From the NCBI RefSeq assembly GCF_002855555.1, contig NZ_PKRT01000001.1, positions 1-64,000 on the forward strand: a stretch of DNA of 64,000 nt, in the 5' to 3' direction. The notes beneath the pieces are model-generated. The model did no database searches. It was not told where the DNA came from and saw only the letters and a list, made by a program, of their open reading frames with translations. This document shows positions 7,069 to 17,589 of this stretch, piece by piece. The stretch is from Novosphingobium sp. TH158. Its GTDB lineage: Bacteria > Pseudomonadota > Alphaproteobacteria > Sphingomonadales > Sphingomonadaceae. Both the position numbers and the translations under genes were made by a program. Every line of letters begins with the position of its first letter. Within the stretch, counting starts at the first letter, position 1.

Positions 7069-7152
7069 GGTTTCACGCGGCTGAACCTGACGGGTGGCCG
7101 GGCCCGACAGAAATCTTCGCATTTTTGTCAAACCTGGAAACGCGAATGGGCC

Positions 7153-7191
7153 GGAGCCGCAAGGAAAGCCTGGATAGGCTTTCCGCACTCC
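7153..7191 (+). promoter_or_regulatory. rpsL-rpsG intercistronic hairpin, candidate S7 autoregulation site
   Basis: GGAAAGCCT (7163-7171) and AGGCTTTCC (7176-7184) form a perfect 9-bp stem with a GGAT loop. An outer GGAG/CTCC helix (7153-7156 with 7188-7191) adds an asymmetric internal loop. The structure ends just before the rpsG Shine-Dalgarno (AAGGAG). In E. coli, S7 represses the str mRNA by binding the S12-S7 spacer. A similar role here is inferred from position and shape. Confidence 0.55.
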
Positions 7192-7207
7192 GAAGGAGTT
7201 AAACAAG

Positions 7208-7678
7208 ATGTCACGTCGTCGTCGTCCCGAGAAGCGGGAAATCCTGCCTGATCCGAAGTTCGGTGATCAGGTCCTGTCGAAGTTCATGAACAACCTCATG
7301 CTCGATGGTAAGAAGTCGGTTGCCGAAAGCATCGTTTACGGTGCCCTCGACACCATGGAGACCAAGGCCAAGGCCGATCCGGTCCAGCTGTTCCACGATG
7401 CCCTGAACAACGTGAAGCCGCAGATCGAAGTCCGCAGCCGCCGCGTTGGTGGTGCGACTTACCAGGTCCCCGTCGAGGTTCGCCCCGAGCGCGCCCAGGC
7501 GCTGGCCATCCGCTGGCTGATCACCGCTGCGCGCAACCGCAGCGAGACCACCATGGCTGCCCGCCTTTCGGGCGAGCTGCTGGATGCCGCCAACAACCGC
7601 GGCAACGCGGTGAAGAAGCGCGAAGACACCCATCGCATGGCCGACGCCAACCGCGCGTTCAGCCACTACCGCTGGTAA
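7208..7678 (+). CDS. rpsG: 30S ribosomal protein S7
   Basis: The 156-residue protein starts [20 protein letters not shown] and ends in the canonical NRAFSHYRW, which marks full length. S7 nucleates assembly of the 30S head and binds the 3' domain of 16S rRNA. AAGGAG lies upstream of ATG 7208. The 139-nt gap after rpsL is unusually long for an operon-internal spacer and is structured. Confidence 0.98.
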   Translation: MSRRRRPEKREILPDPKFGDQVLSKFMNNLMLDGKKSVAESIVYGALDTMETKAKADPVQLFHDALNNVKPQIEVRSRRVGGATYQVPVEVRPERAQALAIRWLITAARNRSETTMAARLSGELLDAANNRGNAVKKREDTHRMADANRAFSHYRW

Positions 7679-7756
7679 GTCATCCGGCTGTCACAGAACT
7701 GACCCAAGGGCGGGTCGGCGCAAAGCGATCCGCCCCCACGCAAGGAAACACAGACA

Positions 7757-9829
7757 ATGGCACGCAGCCATCCGCTCGAAAAATACCGGAACTTCGGTAT
7801 TATGGCGCACATCGACGCTGGCAAGACCACGACGACCGAGCGCATCCTCTATTACACCGGCAAGTCCTACAAGATCGGCGAAGTCCATGACGGCGCCGCC
7901 ACGATGGACTGGATGGAACAGGAACAGGAACGCGGCATCACGATCACGTCGGCCGCGACGACCTGCTTCTGGAACGATCACCGCCTGAACATCATCGACA
8001 CCCCCGGCCACGTCGACTTCACCATCGAAGTCGAACGTTCGCTGCGCGTGCTCGACGGTGCCGTTGCTGCTTTCGACGGCGTTGCCGGCGTTGAGCCGCA
8101 GTCGGAAACGGTGTGGCGCCAGGCTGACAAGTACGGCGTTCCGCGCATGTGCTTCATCAACAAGCTCGACCGTACCGGCGCGAACTTCTACTACTGCGTC
8201 CAGACGATCATCGACCGTCTCGGTGCCAAGCCGGCGGTGCTTTACCTGCCGATCGGCGCCGAAGCCGATTTCAAAGGCCTCGTCGACCTGGTCAACGAGC
8301 GCGCGATCATCTGGAAGGACGAGAGCCTTGGCGCCGAGTTCTTCTACGAGGAAATCCCGGCTGACATGGCCGACAAGGCCGCCGAATACCGCGAAAAGCT
8401 GATCGAGCTTGCCGTCGAGCAGGACGACGAGGCGATGGAAGCCTATCTCGAAGGCAACCTGCCCGACGCCGCCCAGCTCAAGGCGCTGATCCGCAAGGGC
8501 ACGCTCAACCAGTCGTTCGTGCCGGTGCTGTGCGGCTCGGCGTTCAAGAACAAGGGCGTCCAGACCCTGCTTGACGCCGTGGTCGACTTCCTGCCTTCGC
8601 CTCTCGACATTCCTGACGTCCAGGGCGTCAAGGTCGACAGCGACGAGAAGGACAGCCGTCCCGCGAGCGACGAAGCTCCGTTCAGCGCGCTTGCCTTCAA
8701 GGTCATGAACGACCCGTTCGTCGGCAGCCTCACCTTCATCCGCATCTACTCGGGTACGCTCAGCAAGGGCACCTACCTGAACTCGGTGAAGGGCAAGAAG
8801 GAAAAGGTCGGCCGCATCCTCGAAATGCACGCCAACGACCGCAAGGACATCGAAGAAGCCTATGCGGGCGACATCGTGGCGCTTGCCGGCATGAAGGAAA
8901 CCACCACGGGCGATACGCTCTGCGTCGAAAAGACGCCGATCGTTCTCGAACGCATGGAATTCCCCGAGCCGGTCATCGAGCTGTCGGTCGAACCGAAGAC
9001 CAAGGCCGACCAGGAAAAGATGGGCGTTGCGCTCCATCGCCTGTCTGCCGAGGATCCTTCGTTCCGCGTCTCGACCGATCACGAATCGGGCCAGACCATC
9101 ATCAAGGGCATGGGCGAACTGCACCTCGACATCATCGTTGACCGCATGAAGCGCGAGTTCAAGGTGGAAGCGAACGTCGGTGCGCCGCAGGTGGCCTATC
9201 GCGAATACCTCGCGAAGCCGGTGGACATCGATTACACCCACAAGAAGCAGTCGGGTGGTACGGGTCAGTTCGGTCGCGTGAAGGTCAAGGTCACGCCGGG
9301 CGAACGCGGTTCGGGCATCGTCTTCAAGGACGAGATCAAGGGCGGTAACATTCCGAAGGAATACATCCCCGCGATCGAAAAGGGCATGCGCGAAACGGCC
9401 GAGACCGGCAGCCTCATCGGCTTCCCGATCATCGACTTCGAAATCCTGCTTTACGACGGTGCCTACCACGACGTCGACTCGAGCGCCCTGGCGTTCGAAA
9501 TCGCCGGCCGCGGTGCAATGCGCGAAGTAGCCCAGAAGTCGGGCATCAAGGTGCTCGAGCCTATCATGAAGGTCGAGGTCGTGACCCCTGACGATTACCT
9601 CGGTGACGTCATCGGCGACCTCAACAGCCGTCGTGGCCAGATCCAGGGCACCGACAGCCGCGGCAATGCCCAGGCGGTTGAAGCCATGGTGCCGCTGGCA
9701 AACATGTTCGGCTACGTGAACCAGCTGCGCTCGTTCACCCAGGGCCGCGCCCAGTACAGCATGCAGTTCTCGCACTATGACGAGGTCCCGGCCAATGTCG
9801 CGACCGAACTCAAGGCGAAGCTTGCATAA
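7757..9829 (+). CDS. fusA: Elongation factor G
   Basis: The 690-residue GTPase drives tRNA-mRNA translocation. G1 [15 protein letters not shown] lies near residue 20, and G3 DTPGHVDF and G4 [10 protein letters not shown] follow. The domain IV tip and C-terminal [12 protein letters not shown] are present. Length and motifs fit canonical EF-G1 rather than the EF-G2 or tetracycline-protection paralogs. It sits in the conserved position between rpsG and tuf. Confidence 0.98.
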   Translation: MARSHPLEKYRNFGIMAHIDAGKTTTTERILYYTGKSYKIGEVHDGAATMDWMEQEQERGITITSAATTCFWNDHRLNIIDTPGHVDFTIEVERSLRVLDGAVAAFDGVAGVEPQSETVWRQADKYGVPRMCFINKLDRTGANFYYCVQTIIDRLGAKPAVLYLPIGAEADFKGLVDLVNERAIIWKDESLGAEFFYEEIPADMADKAAEYREKLIELAVEQDDEAMEAYLEGNLPDAAQLKALIRKGTLNQSFVPVLCGSAFKNKGVQTLLDAVVDFLPSPLDIPDVQGVKVDSDEKDSRPASDEAPFSALAFKVMNDPFVGSLTFIRIYSGTLSKGTYLNSVKGKKEKVGRILEMHANDRKDIEEAYAGDIVALAGMKETTTGDTLCVEKTPIVLERMEFPEPVIELSVEPKTKADQEKMGVALHRLSAEDPSFRVSTDHESGQTIIKGMGELHLDIIVDRMKREFKVEANVGAPQVAYREYLAKPVDIDYTHKKQSGGTGQFGRVKVKVTPGERGSGIVFKDEIKGGNIPKEYIPAIEKGMRETAETGSLIGFPIIDFEILLYDGAYHDVDSSALAFEIAGRGAMREVAQKSGIKVLEPIMKVEVVTPDDYLGDVIGDLNSRRGQIQGTDSRGNAQAVEAMVPLANMFGYVNQLRSFTQGRAQYSMQFSHYDEVPANVATELKAKLA

Positions 9830-9848
9830 CGGAACGGATGATACTAAC

Positions 9849-9876
9849 GGCGGCGCCTGATTCAGCGGGCGCCGTC
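9849..9876 (+). other. fusA-tuf intercistronic hairpin
   Basis: CGGCGCC (9851-9857) pairs with GGCGCCG (9868-9874), extended by two more pairs. No U-tract follows, so it is not a typical terminator. It may serve mRNA processing or stabilisation before the highly expressed tuf gene. Confidence 0.35.
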
Positions 9877-9919
9877 CAAACCCCGCAGATTCATTTTTAG
9901 CGAAAGAAGGTTTGAGACA

Positions 9920-11110
9920 ATGGCGAAGGCAAAATTCGAGCGGAACAAGCCGCACTGCAACATCGGCACCATCGGTCACGTTGACCATGGCAAGACCACG
10001 CTGACCGCTGCGATCACCAAGATCATGGCCGAAATCAACGGCGGCGAAGCTGTTGACTTCGCCAACATCGACAAGGCTCCGGAAGAGCGCGAGCGCGGCA
10101 TCACCATTTCGACCGCTCACGTCGAATACGAAACCGCTGCGCGTCACTATGCGCACGTCGACTGCCCGGGTCACGCTGACTACGTGAAGAACATGATCAC
10201 GGGTGCGGCGCAGATGGACGGCGCCATCCTCGTGGTGAACGCCGCTGACGGCCCGATGCCGCAGACCCGCGAACACATCCTGCTCGCCCGCCAGGTCGGC
10301 GTGCCGGCTCTGGTCGTGTACATGAACAAGGTCGACCAGGTCGACGATCCGGAAATCCTCGAGCTCGTCGAACTCGAAATCCGCGAACTGCTCTCGAGCT
10401 ACGGCTTCGACGGCGACAGCATCCCCGTGATCCCGGGTTCGGCTCTGGCCGCTCTCGAAGGTCGTGACGAGGAAATCGGCAAGAACTCGATCGTCGCCCT
10501 GATGAACGCTGTCGACACCGCGATCCCGCAGCCGCCGCGTCCGACCGACAAGCCGTTCCTGATGCCGGTCGAAGACGTGTTCTCGATCTCGGGTCGTGGT
10601 ACGGTTGTCACCGGCCGCGTCGAAACCGGTATCGTCAAGGTTGGCGACGAAGTCGAAGTCGTCGGCCTCAAGGACACCCAGAAGACCGTGGTCACCGGCG
10701 TCGAAATGTTCCGCAAGCTGCTCGACCAGGGTGAAGCCGGCGACAACATCGGCGCGCTGGTTCGTGGTCTGAAGCGTGAAGACGTCGAGCGCGGCCAGGT
10801 TCTGGCCAAGCCCGGTTCGGTCACGCCGCACACCGAATTCGCCGCCGAAGTCTACGTGCTGTCGAAGGATGAAGGTGGCCGTCACACGCCGTTCTTCGCC
10901 AACTACCGTCCGCAGTTCTACTTCCGCACCACCGACGTGACCGGCGAAGTGATCCTTCCCGAAGGCACCGAAATGGTCATGCCGGGCGACAACATTGCCC
11001 TGTCGGTCAAGCTGATCGCTCCGATCGCCATGGACGAAGGTCTCCGCTTCGCTATCCGCGAAGGTGGCCGCACCGTCGGTTCGGGCGTCGTTTCGAAGAT
11101 CACGAAGTAA
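9920..11110 (+). CDS. tuf: Elongation factor Tu
   Basis: The 396-residue protein delivers aminoacyl-tRNA to the ribosome. [15 protein letters not shown] (G1), [12 protein letters not shown] (G3) and MNKVDQVDD (G4) are all present, followed by the two beta-barrel domains and the C-terminal VSKITK. It is the last gene of the str unit and is followed by a strong terminator. Only one tuf copy is in the window; many proteobacteria carry a second elsewhere. Confidence 0.98.
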   Translation: MAKAKFERNKPHCNIGTIGHVDHGKTTLTAAITKIMAEINGGEAVDFANIDKAPEERERGITISTAHVEYETAARHYAHVDCPGHADYVKNMITGAAQMDGAILVVNAADGPMPQTREHILLARQVGVPALVVYMNKVDQVDDPEILELVELEIRELLSSYGFDGDSIPVIPGSALAALEGRDEEIGKNSIVALMNAVDTAIPQPPRPTDKPFLMPVEDVFSISGRGTVVTGRVETGIVKVGDEVEVVGLKDTQKTVVTGVEMFRKLLDQGEAGDNIGALVRGLKREDVERGQVLAKPGSVTPHTEFAAEVYVLSKDEGGRHTPFFANYRPQFYFRTTDVTGEVILPEGTEMVMPGDNIALSVKLIAPIAMDEGLRFAIREGGRTVGSGVVSKITK

Positions 11111-11140
11111 TTCGCTGATCCTCGGGCAACCGAGACAAGA

Positions 11141-11175
11141 AAGGCCCGGCTTCCGAGAGGAGGCCGGGCTTTTTC
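11141..11175 (+). terminator. Terminator of the str operon
   Basis: GCCCGGC (11144-11150) and GCCGGGC (11163-11169) form a 7-bp stem, preceded by AAAG and followed by TTTTTC. It ends the str unit 34 nt after the tuf stop and separates it from the S10 set. Confidence 0.8.
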
Positions 11176-11196
11176 TTTGCGAAGGGAAGGGGAGTG

Positions 11197-11547
11197 ATGG
11201 CCCGCAAGTATTCGAAACATGGACCTCGCGAGGACCTCTGGCGCGAGGACGACGATGCCGCCGAGGCTCCACCGCCGCCCGATTGCTGGCTGTGCGAAAG
11301 GCCCTGCGGCGAAACGGTGATCTGGCACCATCCCGTGCCCAAGAGCCGCGGCGGGCGCGAAACCGTGCCGATGCACCCGATCTGCCAGAACATGCTGATC
11401 ACCACCTTCACCAACTCCGAGCTGCAGCGCTATGGCCTTGACGCCAGCCTGCTGCGGCTCGAGCCGCGCGTGGAGAAGTTCATCAGCTGGGTTGCCAACA
11501 AGGACCCGGACTTCAACGCAGCGCTGGGCAAGAAGAAGCAGCGCTGA
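11197..11547 (+). CDS. Small HNH-like protein with an altered catalytic end
   Basis: The 116-residue protein has CWLCERPCG (a zinc-knuckle-like Cys pair) and WHHPVPKSRGGRETVPMHPIC, the beta-beta-alpha metal motif of small HNH proteins. Relatives that I recall continue HPICHRTIH; here the segment reads HPICQNMLI, so the usual third metal His is missing. Nuclease activity may be lost. GTG 11194 and ATG 11197 are both possible after an AAGGGGAG sequence. It lies alone between the str terminator and the rpsJ promoter. Confidence 0.65.
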   Translation: MARKYSKHGPREDLWREDDDAAEAPPPPDCWLCERPCGETVIWHHPVPKSRGGRETVPMHPICQNMLITTFTNSELQRYGLDASLLRLEPRVEKFISWVANKDPDFNAALGKKKQR

Positions 11548-11677
11548 GGCGACGTAGCGCCTGCAGGGCGGCAGGTGTTCTGTTTCGTGAACGGCTTGGT
11601 CAGCGTTATTATCTTGCGCAAGGGTGCGGGAAGGGACCAGCCCACCGGGAACCGCGAAATTCCGCACGAAAAGGGGC

Positions 11678-11706
11678 TTGCGCGAATCCCGACCCCCGTG
11701 TAGGGG
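11678..11706 (+). promoter_or_regulatory. Candidate S10 operon promoter
   Basis: TTGCGC (11678-11683), a 17-nt spacer and TAGGGG (11701-11706) lie 61 nt before rpsJ. A second candidate, TTGGTC (11596-11601) with CAAGGG (11619-11624), also has 17-nt spacing. Both -10 boxes share the GGG end seen at the other ribosomal promoters here. Only mapping of the 5' ends would decide. Confidence 0.4.
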
Positions 11707-11766
11707 CGCGGCTCGAATTCAGTCGGGGCGCCATGCCCCTTTGCTCTTTCTCATCGGTAGGACACA

Positions 11767-12078
11767 ATGGAAGCTCAGAATATTCGCATTCGTCTCAAGG
11801 CATTCGATCACCGCGTGCTTGACCAGGCGACCGGCGAAATTGCGGATACCGCCCGCCGCACCGGCGCGCTGATCCGGGGCCCCATTCCTCTGCCGACGAG
11901 AATCGAAAAGTTCTGCGTCAACCGCGGACCGCACATCGACAAGAAGTCGCGTGAGCAGTTCGAAGTTCGCACCTACAAGCGGCTGCTCGACATCGTGCAG
12001 CCCAACGCCACCACCGTGGACGCGCTGATGAAGCTCGACCTGGCCGCTGGCGTAAACGTCGAGATCAAGCTGGCCTAA
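11767..12078 (+). CDS. rpsJ: 30S ribosomal protein S10
   Basis: The 103-residue protein starts [20 protein letters not shown] and is full length, with the conserved GPIPLPT and KKSREQFE segments. S10 also forms transcription antitermination complexes with NusB. GGTAGGA precedes the ATG. It is the first gene of the S10 set, but an exceptional 236-nt gap separates it from rplC. Confidence 0.98.
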   Translation: MEAQNIRIRLKAFDHRVLDQATGEIADTARRTGALIRGPIPLPTRIEKFCVNRGPHIDKKSREQFEVRTYKRLLDIVQPNATTVDALMKLDLAAGVNVEIKLA

Positions 12079-12314
12079 GGCCGCTCGGCGCAAGTTTCGG
12101 CCTTCGGGCCACTTTCCTTCCGGCTTCGGCCGGTTTCGCAGGCCAAGGCCTGCGCGGACATAGGGATACCTCCGGGGCTTGCTCCGGGAATGCGTCCCCC
12201 GTCTAGCTCCTTCTTCAGGGAAGGGGCATTCAGCCCGGACGGGGCTCGTATCACATCTTGGGCTGAGCATGCCTGTGGGGATGGTCCTCACAGGCCTCTG
12301 TAGGAGAATGGATC
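12079..12314 (+). promoter_or_regulatory. Highly structured rpsJ-rplC spacer
   Basis: This 236-nt spacer contains a run of short, strong stems: GGCC-TTCG-GGCC, CCGGC-TTCG-GCCGG, CAGGCC/GGCCTG, AGCCC/GGGCT, and a 7-bp stem GCCTGTG (12271-12277) with CACAGGC (12289-12295) that ends just before the rplC ribosome-binding site. No reading frame is convincing. It may act as an S10-type leader moved downstream of rpsJ, controlling rplC onward. No protein ligand can be named from sequence. Confidence 0.5.
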
Positions 12315-13070
12315 ATGCGCACAGGCGTGATCGCAAGGAAGGTGGGGATGACCCGCCTTTTCCAGGACGACGGACGGCACGTGCCGGTTACCGTCCTGTC
12401 GCTGGAAAATTGCCAGGTGGTTTCGGTTCGCACCGCTGACCGCGACGGTTACGTCGCCGTTCAGCTGGGCGCAGGTGAAGCCAAGCAGAAGAACGTTGCC
12501 AAGCCGCAGCGCGAGCACTTCGCCAAGGCGCAGGTGCCCCTGAAGGCCGAAGTGGTCGAATTCCGCGTCGCGGACGACGCTCTGCTCGAAGTCGGTTCGA
12601 CGATCGCTGCCTCGCACTTCGTGCCGGGCCAGCTGGTCGATGTTGCCGGCCACACGCAGGGCAAGGGCTTCGCCGGCGCCATGAAGCGCTGGGGCTTCGG
12701 CGGTATGCGTGCCACGCACGGCGTGTCGATCAGCCACCGTGCTCACGGTTCGACGGGTAACCGCCAGGATCCGGGCCGCGTCTTCAAGAACAAGAAGATG
12801 GCCGGTCACATGGGCGATCGCCAGCGCACCCAGCAGAACCTCGAAGTCGTCCGCGTGGATGACGAGCGCGGTCTCATTTTCGTCAAGGGTTCGGTCCCGG
12901 GTTCCAAGAACGCCTGGCTGACCGTCAAGGATTCGGTGAAGGTCTCGCGCCACGCCGAAGCGCCCTATCCGGCCGGCCTTAAGAGCGCCGCCAACAATAA
13001 CCAGGCTCCCGCCGAAACCCCCGCCGAGGTGGTTGAAGCTCCGGAAGCCGGTGAAGGCCAGGAGGGCTAA
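12315..13070 (+). CDS. rplC: 50S ribosomal protein L3
   Basis: The 251-residue protein starts [20 protein letters not shown] and carries the peptidyl-transferase-approaching loop [20 protein letters not shown]. It is about 40 residues longer than E. coli L3. The extra part is a low-complexity Ala/Glu/Pro tail from about residue 222. L3 is an early 50S assembly protein. AGGAG precedes the start. Confidence 0.98.
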   Translation: MRTGVIARKVGMTRLFQDDGRHVPVTVLSLENCQVVSVRTADRDGYVAVQLGAGEAKQKNVAKPQREHFAKAQVPLKAEVVEFRVADDALLEVGSTIAASHFVPGQLVDVAGHTQGKGFAGAMKRWGFGGMRATHGVSISHRAHGSTGNRQDPGRVFKNKKMAGHMGDRQRTQQNLEVVRVDDERGLIFVKGSVPGSKNAWLTVKDSVKVSRHAEAPYPAGLKSAANNNQAPAETPAEVVEAPEAGEGQEG

Positions 13071-13073
13071 GTC

Positions 13074-13700
13074 GTGAAGGTGAAGCTTTCCAACCTCGAT
13101 GGTAGCGCCGGCAAGGGCGACATCGAACTCAACGACGCCGTTTTCGGTCTCGAACCGCGCGCCGACATCCTCCACCGCGTTGTCACCTGGCAGCTCGAAA
13201 ACCGTCGCGGCATTGCCCGTGGCGCCCGCGAGCGTTCGGACGTTGCCCGTACCGGCAAGAAGTTCGGTCGCCAGAAGGGCGGCGGTACCGCCCGTCACGG
13301 TGACCGCAAGGCACCGATCTTCATCGGTGGCGGCAAGGCTCACGGTCCCCGCGTTCGCGAGTTCAACATCTCGCTGAACAAGAAGATCCGTGCGCTCGGT
13401 CTGAAGATGGCGCTCTCGTCGAAAGCCCAGGGCGGTCTCGTCGTGGTCGACACGCTGGACATCAAGGATGCCAAGACCAAGGCCATTGCCGCTCAGCTCG
13501 CCAAGGCGAACTGGGGCAAGAAGGTGCTGGTCGTCGATGGCGAGCAGGTGAACGAGGGCTTCGCCCGCGCCACCCGCAACCTCGTTGGGGTCAACGTGCT
13601 CCCCGCTGTCGGCGCCAATGTCTACGACATCCTGAAGCATGATACGCTGGTGCTGACGCGCGCCGCGGTCGAAAAGCTGGAGGCGCGTTTCAATGGCTAA
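13074..13700 (+). CDS. rplD: 50S ribosomal protein L4
   Basis: The 208-residue protein starts with GTG 13074, three nt after the rplC stop. It has the extended tunnel loop with [20 protein letters not shown] near residue 60. In E. coli, L4 also represses the S10 operon, which makes it a candidate ligand for a structured leader here. It overlaps rplW by 8 nt. Confidence 0.97.
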   Translation: MKVKLSNLDGSAGKGDIELNDAVFGLEPRADILHRVVTWQLENRRGIARGARERSDVARTGKKFGRQKGGGTARHGDRKAPIFIGGGKAHGPRVREFNISLNKKIRALGLKMALSSKAQGGLVVVDTLDIKDAKTKAIAAQLAKANWGKKVLVVDGEQVNEGFARATRNLVGVNVLPAVGANVYDILKHDTLVLTRAAVEKLEARFNG

Positions 13701-13998
13701 GGCAGCAATCGATACGCGTCACTATGACGTGATCGTGGGTCCCCACATCACCGAAAAGTCGACGCTGCTCAGCGAAGCTAACGCTGTCGTCTTCAAGGTC
13801 GCCGACAGCGCGACCAAGCCGCAGATCAAGGCGGCCGTCGAAGCTCTCTTCGACGTGAAGGTGGTGGGCGTGAACACGCTGACCCAGAAGGGCAAGACGA
13901 AGCGGTGGAAGGGCAAGCCCTATCGCCGTTCGGATTTCAAGAAGGCCGTTGTTCGCCTGGCTGAAGGCCAGTCGATCGACGTGACCTCCGGTATCTGA
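13693..13998 (+). CDS. rplW: 50S ribosomal protein L23
   Basis: The 101-residue protein has [14 protein letters not shown] at the N-terminus and the loop [21 protein letters not shown]23 sits at the peptide exit and docks trigger factor and SRP. The 8-nt overlap with rplD suggests translational coupling. Confidence 0.97.
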   Translation: MAKAAIDTRHYDVIVGPHITEKSTLLSEANAVVFKVADSATKPQIKAAVEALFDVKVVGVNTLTQKGKTKRWKGKPYRRSDFKKAVVRLAEGQSIDVTSGI

Positions 13999-14009
13999 GG
14001 GCGCGGACA

Positions 14010-14846
14010 ATGGCACTCAAGAACTACAACCCGACCAGCCCCGCCCGGCGCGGCCTGATCCTCGTCGACAAGTCGTCGCTGTGGAAGGGCAAGCCGGTCA
14101 AGGCTCTCACCGAAGGCAAGCGCAAGACCGGTGGCCGTAACAACAAGGGCCACGTTACCTCGCGCGGTATCGCCGGCGGTCACAAGCAGAAGTACCGCTA
14201 CATCGACTTCAAGCGTCGCAAGTGGGATGCTCCGGCTACCGTCGAACGCCTGGAATACGACCCGAACCGTACGGCGTTCATCGCGCTCATCAAGTATGAG
14301 GACGGCGAACAGGCCTACATCATCGCGCCGCAGCGTCTCGCCGCAGGCGACACGGTGGTGGCCGGTGAAAAGACCGACGTTAAGCCGGGCAACGCGATGC
14401 TGCTCAGCCAGATGCCGGTTGGCACCATCTGCCACAACGTGGAGATGAAGCCTGGCAAGGGCGGCCAGATCGCCCGTTCGGCAGGCACCTACGTCCAGGT
14501 CGTCGGTCGTGACCGCGGCATGGTCATCGTCCGCCTGAACTCGGGCGAGCAGCGCTACCTGCGCGGCGATTGCATGGGCACGGTTGGCGCGGTTTCGAAC
14601 CCCGACAACCAGAACCAGCACCTCGCCAAGGCCGGTCGCAACCGCTGGAAGGGCATCCGCCCGCTGACCCGCGGTGTCGCCAAGAACCCGGTCGACCACC
14701 CGCACGGTGGTGGTGAAGGCCGCACCTCGGGTGGCCGTCATCCGGTTACCCCGTGGGGCAAGCCGACCAAGGGTGCCCGTACCCGCCACAACAAGCGCAC
14801 CGATGGCATGATCATCCGTTCGCGCCACGCGAAGAAGAAGAGGTAA
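14010..14846 (+). CDS. rplB: 50S ribosomal protein L2
   Basis: The 278-residue protein is full length. It includes [20 protein letters not shown] and, near the C-terminus, [20 protein letters not shown], whose His lies close to the peptidyl transferase centre. L2 supports subunit joining. It is 11 nt downstream of rplW. Confidence 0.98.
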   Translation: MALKNYNPTSPARRGLILVDKSSLWKGKPVKALTEGKRKTGGRNNKGHVTSRGIAGGHKQKYRYIDFKRRKWDAPATVERLEYDPNRTAFIALIKYEDGEQAYIIAPQRLAAGDTVVAGEKTDVKPGNAMLLSQMPVGTICHNVEMKPGKGGQIARSAGTYVQVVGRDRGMVIVRLNSGEQRYLRGDCMGTVGAVSNPDNQNQHLAKAGRNRWKGIRPLTRGVAKNPVDHPHGGGEGRTSGGRHPVTPWGKPTKGARTRHNKRTDGMIIRSRHAKKKR

Positions 14847-14852
14847 TCGACC

Positions 14853-15131
14853 ATGGCACGTTCCGTCTGGAAGGGCCCCTTCGTCGACCTGCACCTGCTG
14901 AAGAAGGCGGAAGCCGCGCAGGATGCTGGCTCGCGCGCCGGTCCGATCAAGACCTGGTCGCGGCGTTCGACGATCCTGCCGCAGTTCGTCGGCCTGACGT
15001 TCAACGTCTACAACGGCCACAAGTTCATCCCCGTTTCCGTCTCGGAAGAGATGGTCGGCCACAAGCTTGGCGAGTTTGCGCCCACGCGCAGCTTCCCGGG
15101 TCACGCCGCTGACAAGAAGGGCAAGCGCTGA
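14853..15131 (+). CDS. rpsS: 30S ribosomal protein S19
   Basis: The 92-residue protein starts [20 protein letters not shown] and contains [21 protein letters not shown]19 binds the 16S head with S13. The TGA overlaps the rplV ATG by one base (TGATG). Confidence 0.97.
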   Translation: MARSVWKGPFVDLHLLKKAEAAQDAGSRAGPIKTWSRRSTILPQFVGLTFNVYNGHKFIPVSVSEEMVGHKLGEFAPTRSFPGHAADKKGKR

Positions 15132-15508
15132 TGAGCAAGCAGAAAGCCCCCCGCCGCGTTGGCGACAACGAGGCACTCTCGGTCGGCACGCAGATCCGCG
15201 GCTCGGCCCAGAAGCTGAACCTCGTTGCCGGTCTGATCCGCGGCAAGAAGGCCGAAGAGGCCATGAACATCCTCGCCTTCTCGAAGAAGGCGATGGCGGT
15301 TGATGCCCGCAAGGTTCTCGCTTCGGCGATCGCCAACGCGGAAAACAACCACAACCTGGATGTCGACGCGCTCGTCGTGGCGGAAGCCTCGGTCGGCAAG
15401 TCGATCACCATGAAGCGCTTCCACACCCGTGGTCGCGGCAAGTCGACCCGCATCCTCAAGCCGTTCAGCCGGCTGCGGATCGTGGTCCGCCAAGTCGAGG
15501 AGGCCTGA
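15131..15508 (+). CDS. rplV: 50S ribosomal protein L22
   Basis: The 125-residue protein carries the tunnel hairpin with [20 protein letters not shown] near residues 96-117. Its short N-terminal extension ([15 protein letters not shown]) is common in alphaproteobacteria. It is coupled to rpsS by a one-base overlap and is 3 nt from rpsC. Confidence 0.97.
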   Translation: MSKQKAPRRVGDNEALSVGTQIRGSAQKLNLVAGLIRGKKAEEAMNILAFSKKAMAVDARKVLASAIANAENNHNLDVDALVVAEASVGKSITMKRFHTRGRGKSTRILKPFSRLRIVVRQVEEA

Positions 15509-15511
15509 TCC

Positions 15512-16222
15512 ATGGGTCATAAGAGCAACCCGATCGGCCTGCGCCTCCAGATCAACCGGACCTGGGACAGCCGCTGGTACGCCGAGGGCAAGAACTACGG
15601 CAAGCTGCTTGAGGAAGACCTCAAGATGCGCAAGTTCATCGTCGAGACCCTGCCGCAGGCAGCGATCTCGAAGGTGGTGATCGAGCGTCCGGCCAAGACC
15701 TGCCGCGTGTCGATCTATGCCGCCCGTCCGGGCGTCATCATCGGCAAGAAGGGTGCGGACATCGAAAAGCTGCGCTCGCAGCTTGCCAAGATGACCGACG
15801 GCGACGTCAAGCTGAACATCGTCGAGATCCGCAAGCCGGAAATCGATGCCAAGCTCGTCGCCCAGGGCATTGCCGACCAGCTGATCCGCCGCGTGGCTTT
15901 CCGCCGTGCGATGAAGCGCGCCGTGCAGTCCGCTCTCCGTCTTGGCGCCGAAGGCATCAAGATCACGTGCGGTGGACGTCTCGGCGGTGCGGAAATCGCC
16001 CGCGTCGAATGGTACCGTGAAGGCCGCGTGCCGCTGCACACGCTTCGCGCCAACATCGACTATGCCGAAGCCGAAGCGCTGACCGCCTATGGCATCATCG
16101 GCATCAAGACCTGGATCTTCAAGGGTGAAATCCTTGGCCACGATCCCATGGCGCAGGACCGCCTGATGATGGAAGCCCAGACCTCTGGCGTCCGTCCGGC
16201 GCGTGAAGACCGCAGGAACTAA
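15512..16222 (+). CDS. rpsC: 30S ribosomal protein S3
   Basis: The 236-residue protein has the KH domain with [19 protein letters not shown] (about residues 70-90) and the C-terminal domain [21 protein letters not shown]3 lines the mRNA entry channel. Length is close to the E. coli protein. Confidence 0.98.
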   Translation: MGHKSNPIGLRLQINRTWDSRWYAEGKNYGKLLEEDLKMRKFIVETLPQAAISKVVIERPAKTCRVSIYAARPGVIIGKKGADIEKLRSQLAKMTDGDVKLNIVEIRKPEIDAKLVAQGIADQLIRRVAFRRAMKRAVQSALRLGAEGIKITCGGRLGGAEIARVEWYREGRVPLHTLRANIDYAEAEALTAYGIIGIKTWIFKGEILGHDPMAQDRLMMEAQTSGVRPAREDRRN

Positions 16223-16225
16223 GTC

Positions 16226-16660
16226 ATGCTGCAACCGAAGAAAATGAAGTTCCGCAAGGCGTTCAAGGGCCGTATTCACGGCAACGCCAAGGGCGGCACC
16301 GAGCTGAACTTCGGCTCCTACGGCCTCAAGGCCCTCGAGCCGGAGCGTATCACCGCTCGCCAGATCGAAGCGGCTCGCCGCGCGATCACGCGCCACATCA
16401 AGCGTCAGGGACGCCTGTGGATCCGCGTGTTCCCGGACGTTCCGGTTTCGAAGAAGCCTGCCGAAGTCCGTCAGGGCAAGGGCAAGGGCTCGATCGAATA
16501 CTGGGCCGCCCGCGTGAAACCGGGTCGCATCCTGTTCGAGCTCGACGGCGTTGCCGGCCCGCTGGCCGCCGAAGCCTTCAGCCGCGCTGCGATGAAGCTG
16601 CCGATCAAGACCAAGGTCGTTGCCCGTCTGGGTGACACCACGCACCTGGGAGCCGAATGA
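16226..16660 (+). CDS. rplP: 50S ribosomal protein L16
   Basis: The 144-residue protein starts [20 protein letters not shown] and ends with the [15 protein letters not shown] segment. The conserved [19 protein letters not shown] is present. L16 positions tRNA near the peptidyl transferase centre. Its stop overlaps the rpmC start (ATGA). Confidence 0.97.
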   Translation: MLQPKKMKFRKAFKGRIHGNAKGGTELNFGSYGLKALEPERITARQIEAARRAITRHIKRQGRLWIRVFPDVPVSKKPAEVRQGKGKGSIEYWAARVKPGRILFELDGVAGPLAAEAFSRAAMKLPIKTKVVARLGDTTHLGAE

Positions 16661-16878
16661 TGGCCGCCAAGAACAAGACCAATCGCGTCGAGGACCTGCG
16701 GACCAAGACCGACGACCAGCTGGGCGAACAGCTGCATGACCTGAAGCGCGAGGCCTTCAACCTGCGCTTCCAGGCTGCAACGAACCAGCTCGAGCGTCCG
16801 GCGCGCATCAAGGAAGTGCGTCGCGACATCGCCCGCATCAAGACGCTGCAGGGCGAACGCGCCCGCGTGGCCAAGTAA
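16657..16878 (+). CDS. rpmC: 50S ribosomal protein L29
   Basis: The 73-residue protein has the L29 helical hairpin with [20 protein letters not shown] and [10 protein letters not shown]. Either ATG 16657 (overlapping the rplP stop) or ATG 16660 could be the start, a difference of one Met. It lies at the tunnel exit beside L23. Confidence 0.96.
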   Translation: MMAAKNKTNRVEDLRTKTDDQLGEQLHDLKREAFNLRFQAATNQLERPARIKEVRRDIARIKTLQGERARVAK

Positions 16879-16890
16879 GGAGCCAGACGT

Positions 16891-17160
16891 ATGCCCAAGC
16901 GTATTCTGATCGGCACCGTCGTCTCCGACAAGACCGACAAGACCGTCGTGGTCAAGGTTGAGCGCAAGGAAAAGCACCCGCTTTACGGGAAGATCATCCG
17001 CCGCTCGAAGAAGTACCACGCGCACGATGAAGACAACGCCTTCAAGGCCGGCGAAGTCGTCCGCATCGAGGAAACCGCTCCCATCTCCAAGTTGAAGACC
17101 TGGAAGGTGATCGAGCGCGTGACCGCGGGCAAGACCGCTGCCGTCGAAGCCGACGTCTAA
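16891..17160 (+). CDS. rpsQ: 30S ribosomal protein S17
   Basis: The 89-residue protein starts [20 protein letters not shown] and has the OB-fold motif [26 protein letters not shown] lies upstream. It is a primary 16S-binding protein of the 30S body. A 60-nt spacer follows before rplN. Confidence 0.97.
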   Translation: MPKRILIGTVVSDKTDKTVVVKVERKEKHPLYGKIIRRSKKYHAHDEDNAFKAGEVVRIEETAPISKLKTWKVIERVTAGKTAAVEADV

Positions 17161-17220
17161 GTCAAAACTTTTGGAACTGCCGGACTGGTTTCGGCAAGCC
17201 GTTGAGAAGGAACCGGATCA

Positions 17221-17589
17221 ATGATCCAGATGCAATCCAACCTCGACGTCGCGGACAACAGCGGCGCGAAGCGCGTCCAGTGCATCAAGGTGCTGGGTGG
17301 CTCTAAGCGTCGTACCGCAGGCGTCGGCGACATCATCGTGGTGTCGGTGAAGGAAGCGCAGCCGCGCACCAAGGTGAAGAAGGGCGACGTACACCGTGCC
17401 GTGATCGTCCGCACCCGCAAGGACGTCCGTCGTCCCGACGGTTCGGTGATCCGCTTCGACAGCAACGCCGCCGTGCTCGTCGGCAAGAACGAAGAGCCGA
17501 TCGGCACCCGTATCTTCGGCCCCGTGGTCCGCGAACTGCGCGCCAAGGGCTTCATGAAGATCATTTCGCTCGCTCCGGAGGTGCTGTAA
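17221..17589 (+). CDS. rplN: 50S ribosomal protein L14
   Basis: The 122-residue protein starts [20 protein letters not shown] and ends [11 protein letters not shown], exactly the canonical length. It is classically the first gene of the spc operon, but no clear promoter is visible in the 60-nt gap before it, so it is probably co-transcribed with the S10 genes. TAATG couples it to rplX. Confidence 0.98.
   Translation: MIQMQSNLDVADNSGAKRVQCIKVLGGSKRRTAGVGDIIVVSVKEAQPRTKVKKGDVHRAVIVRTRKDVRRPDGSVIRFDSNAAVLVGKNEEPIGTRIFGPVVRELRAKGFMKIISLAPEVL

Noticed and set aside
7691..11272. Reverse-strand open frame of 1193 codons across fusA and tuf
   Set aside because: It is antisense to two certain genes, and its composition (Asp/His/Val/Arg-rich, no domain) is what codon bias on the other strand produces.
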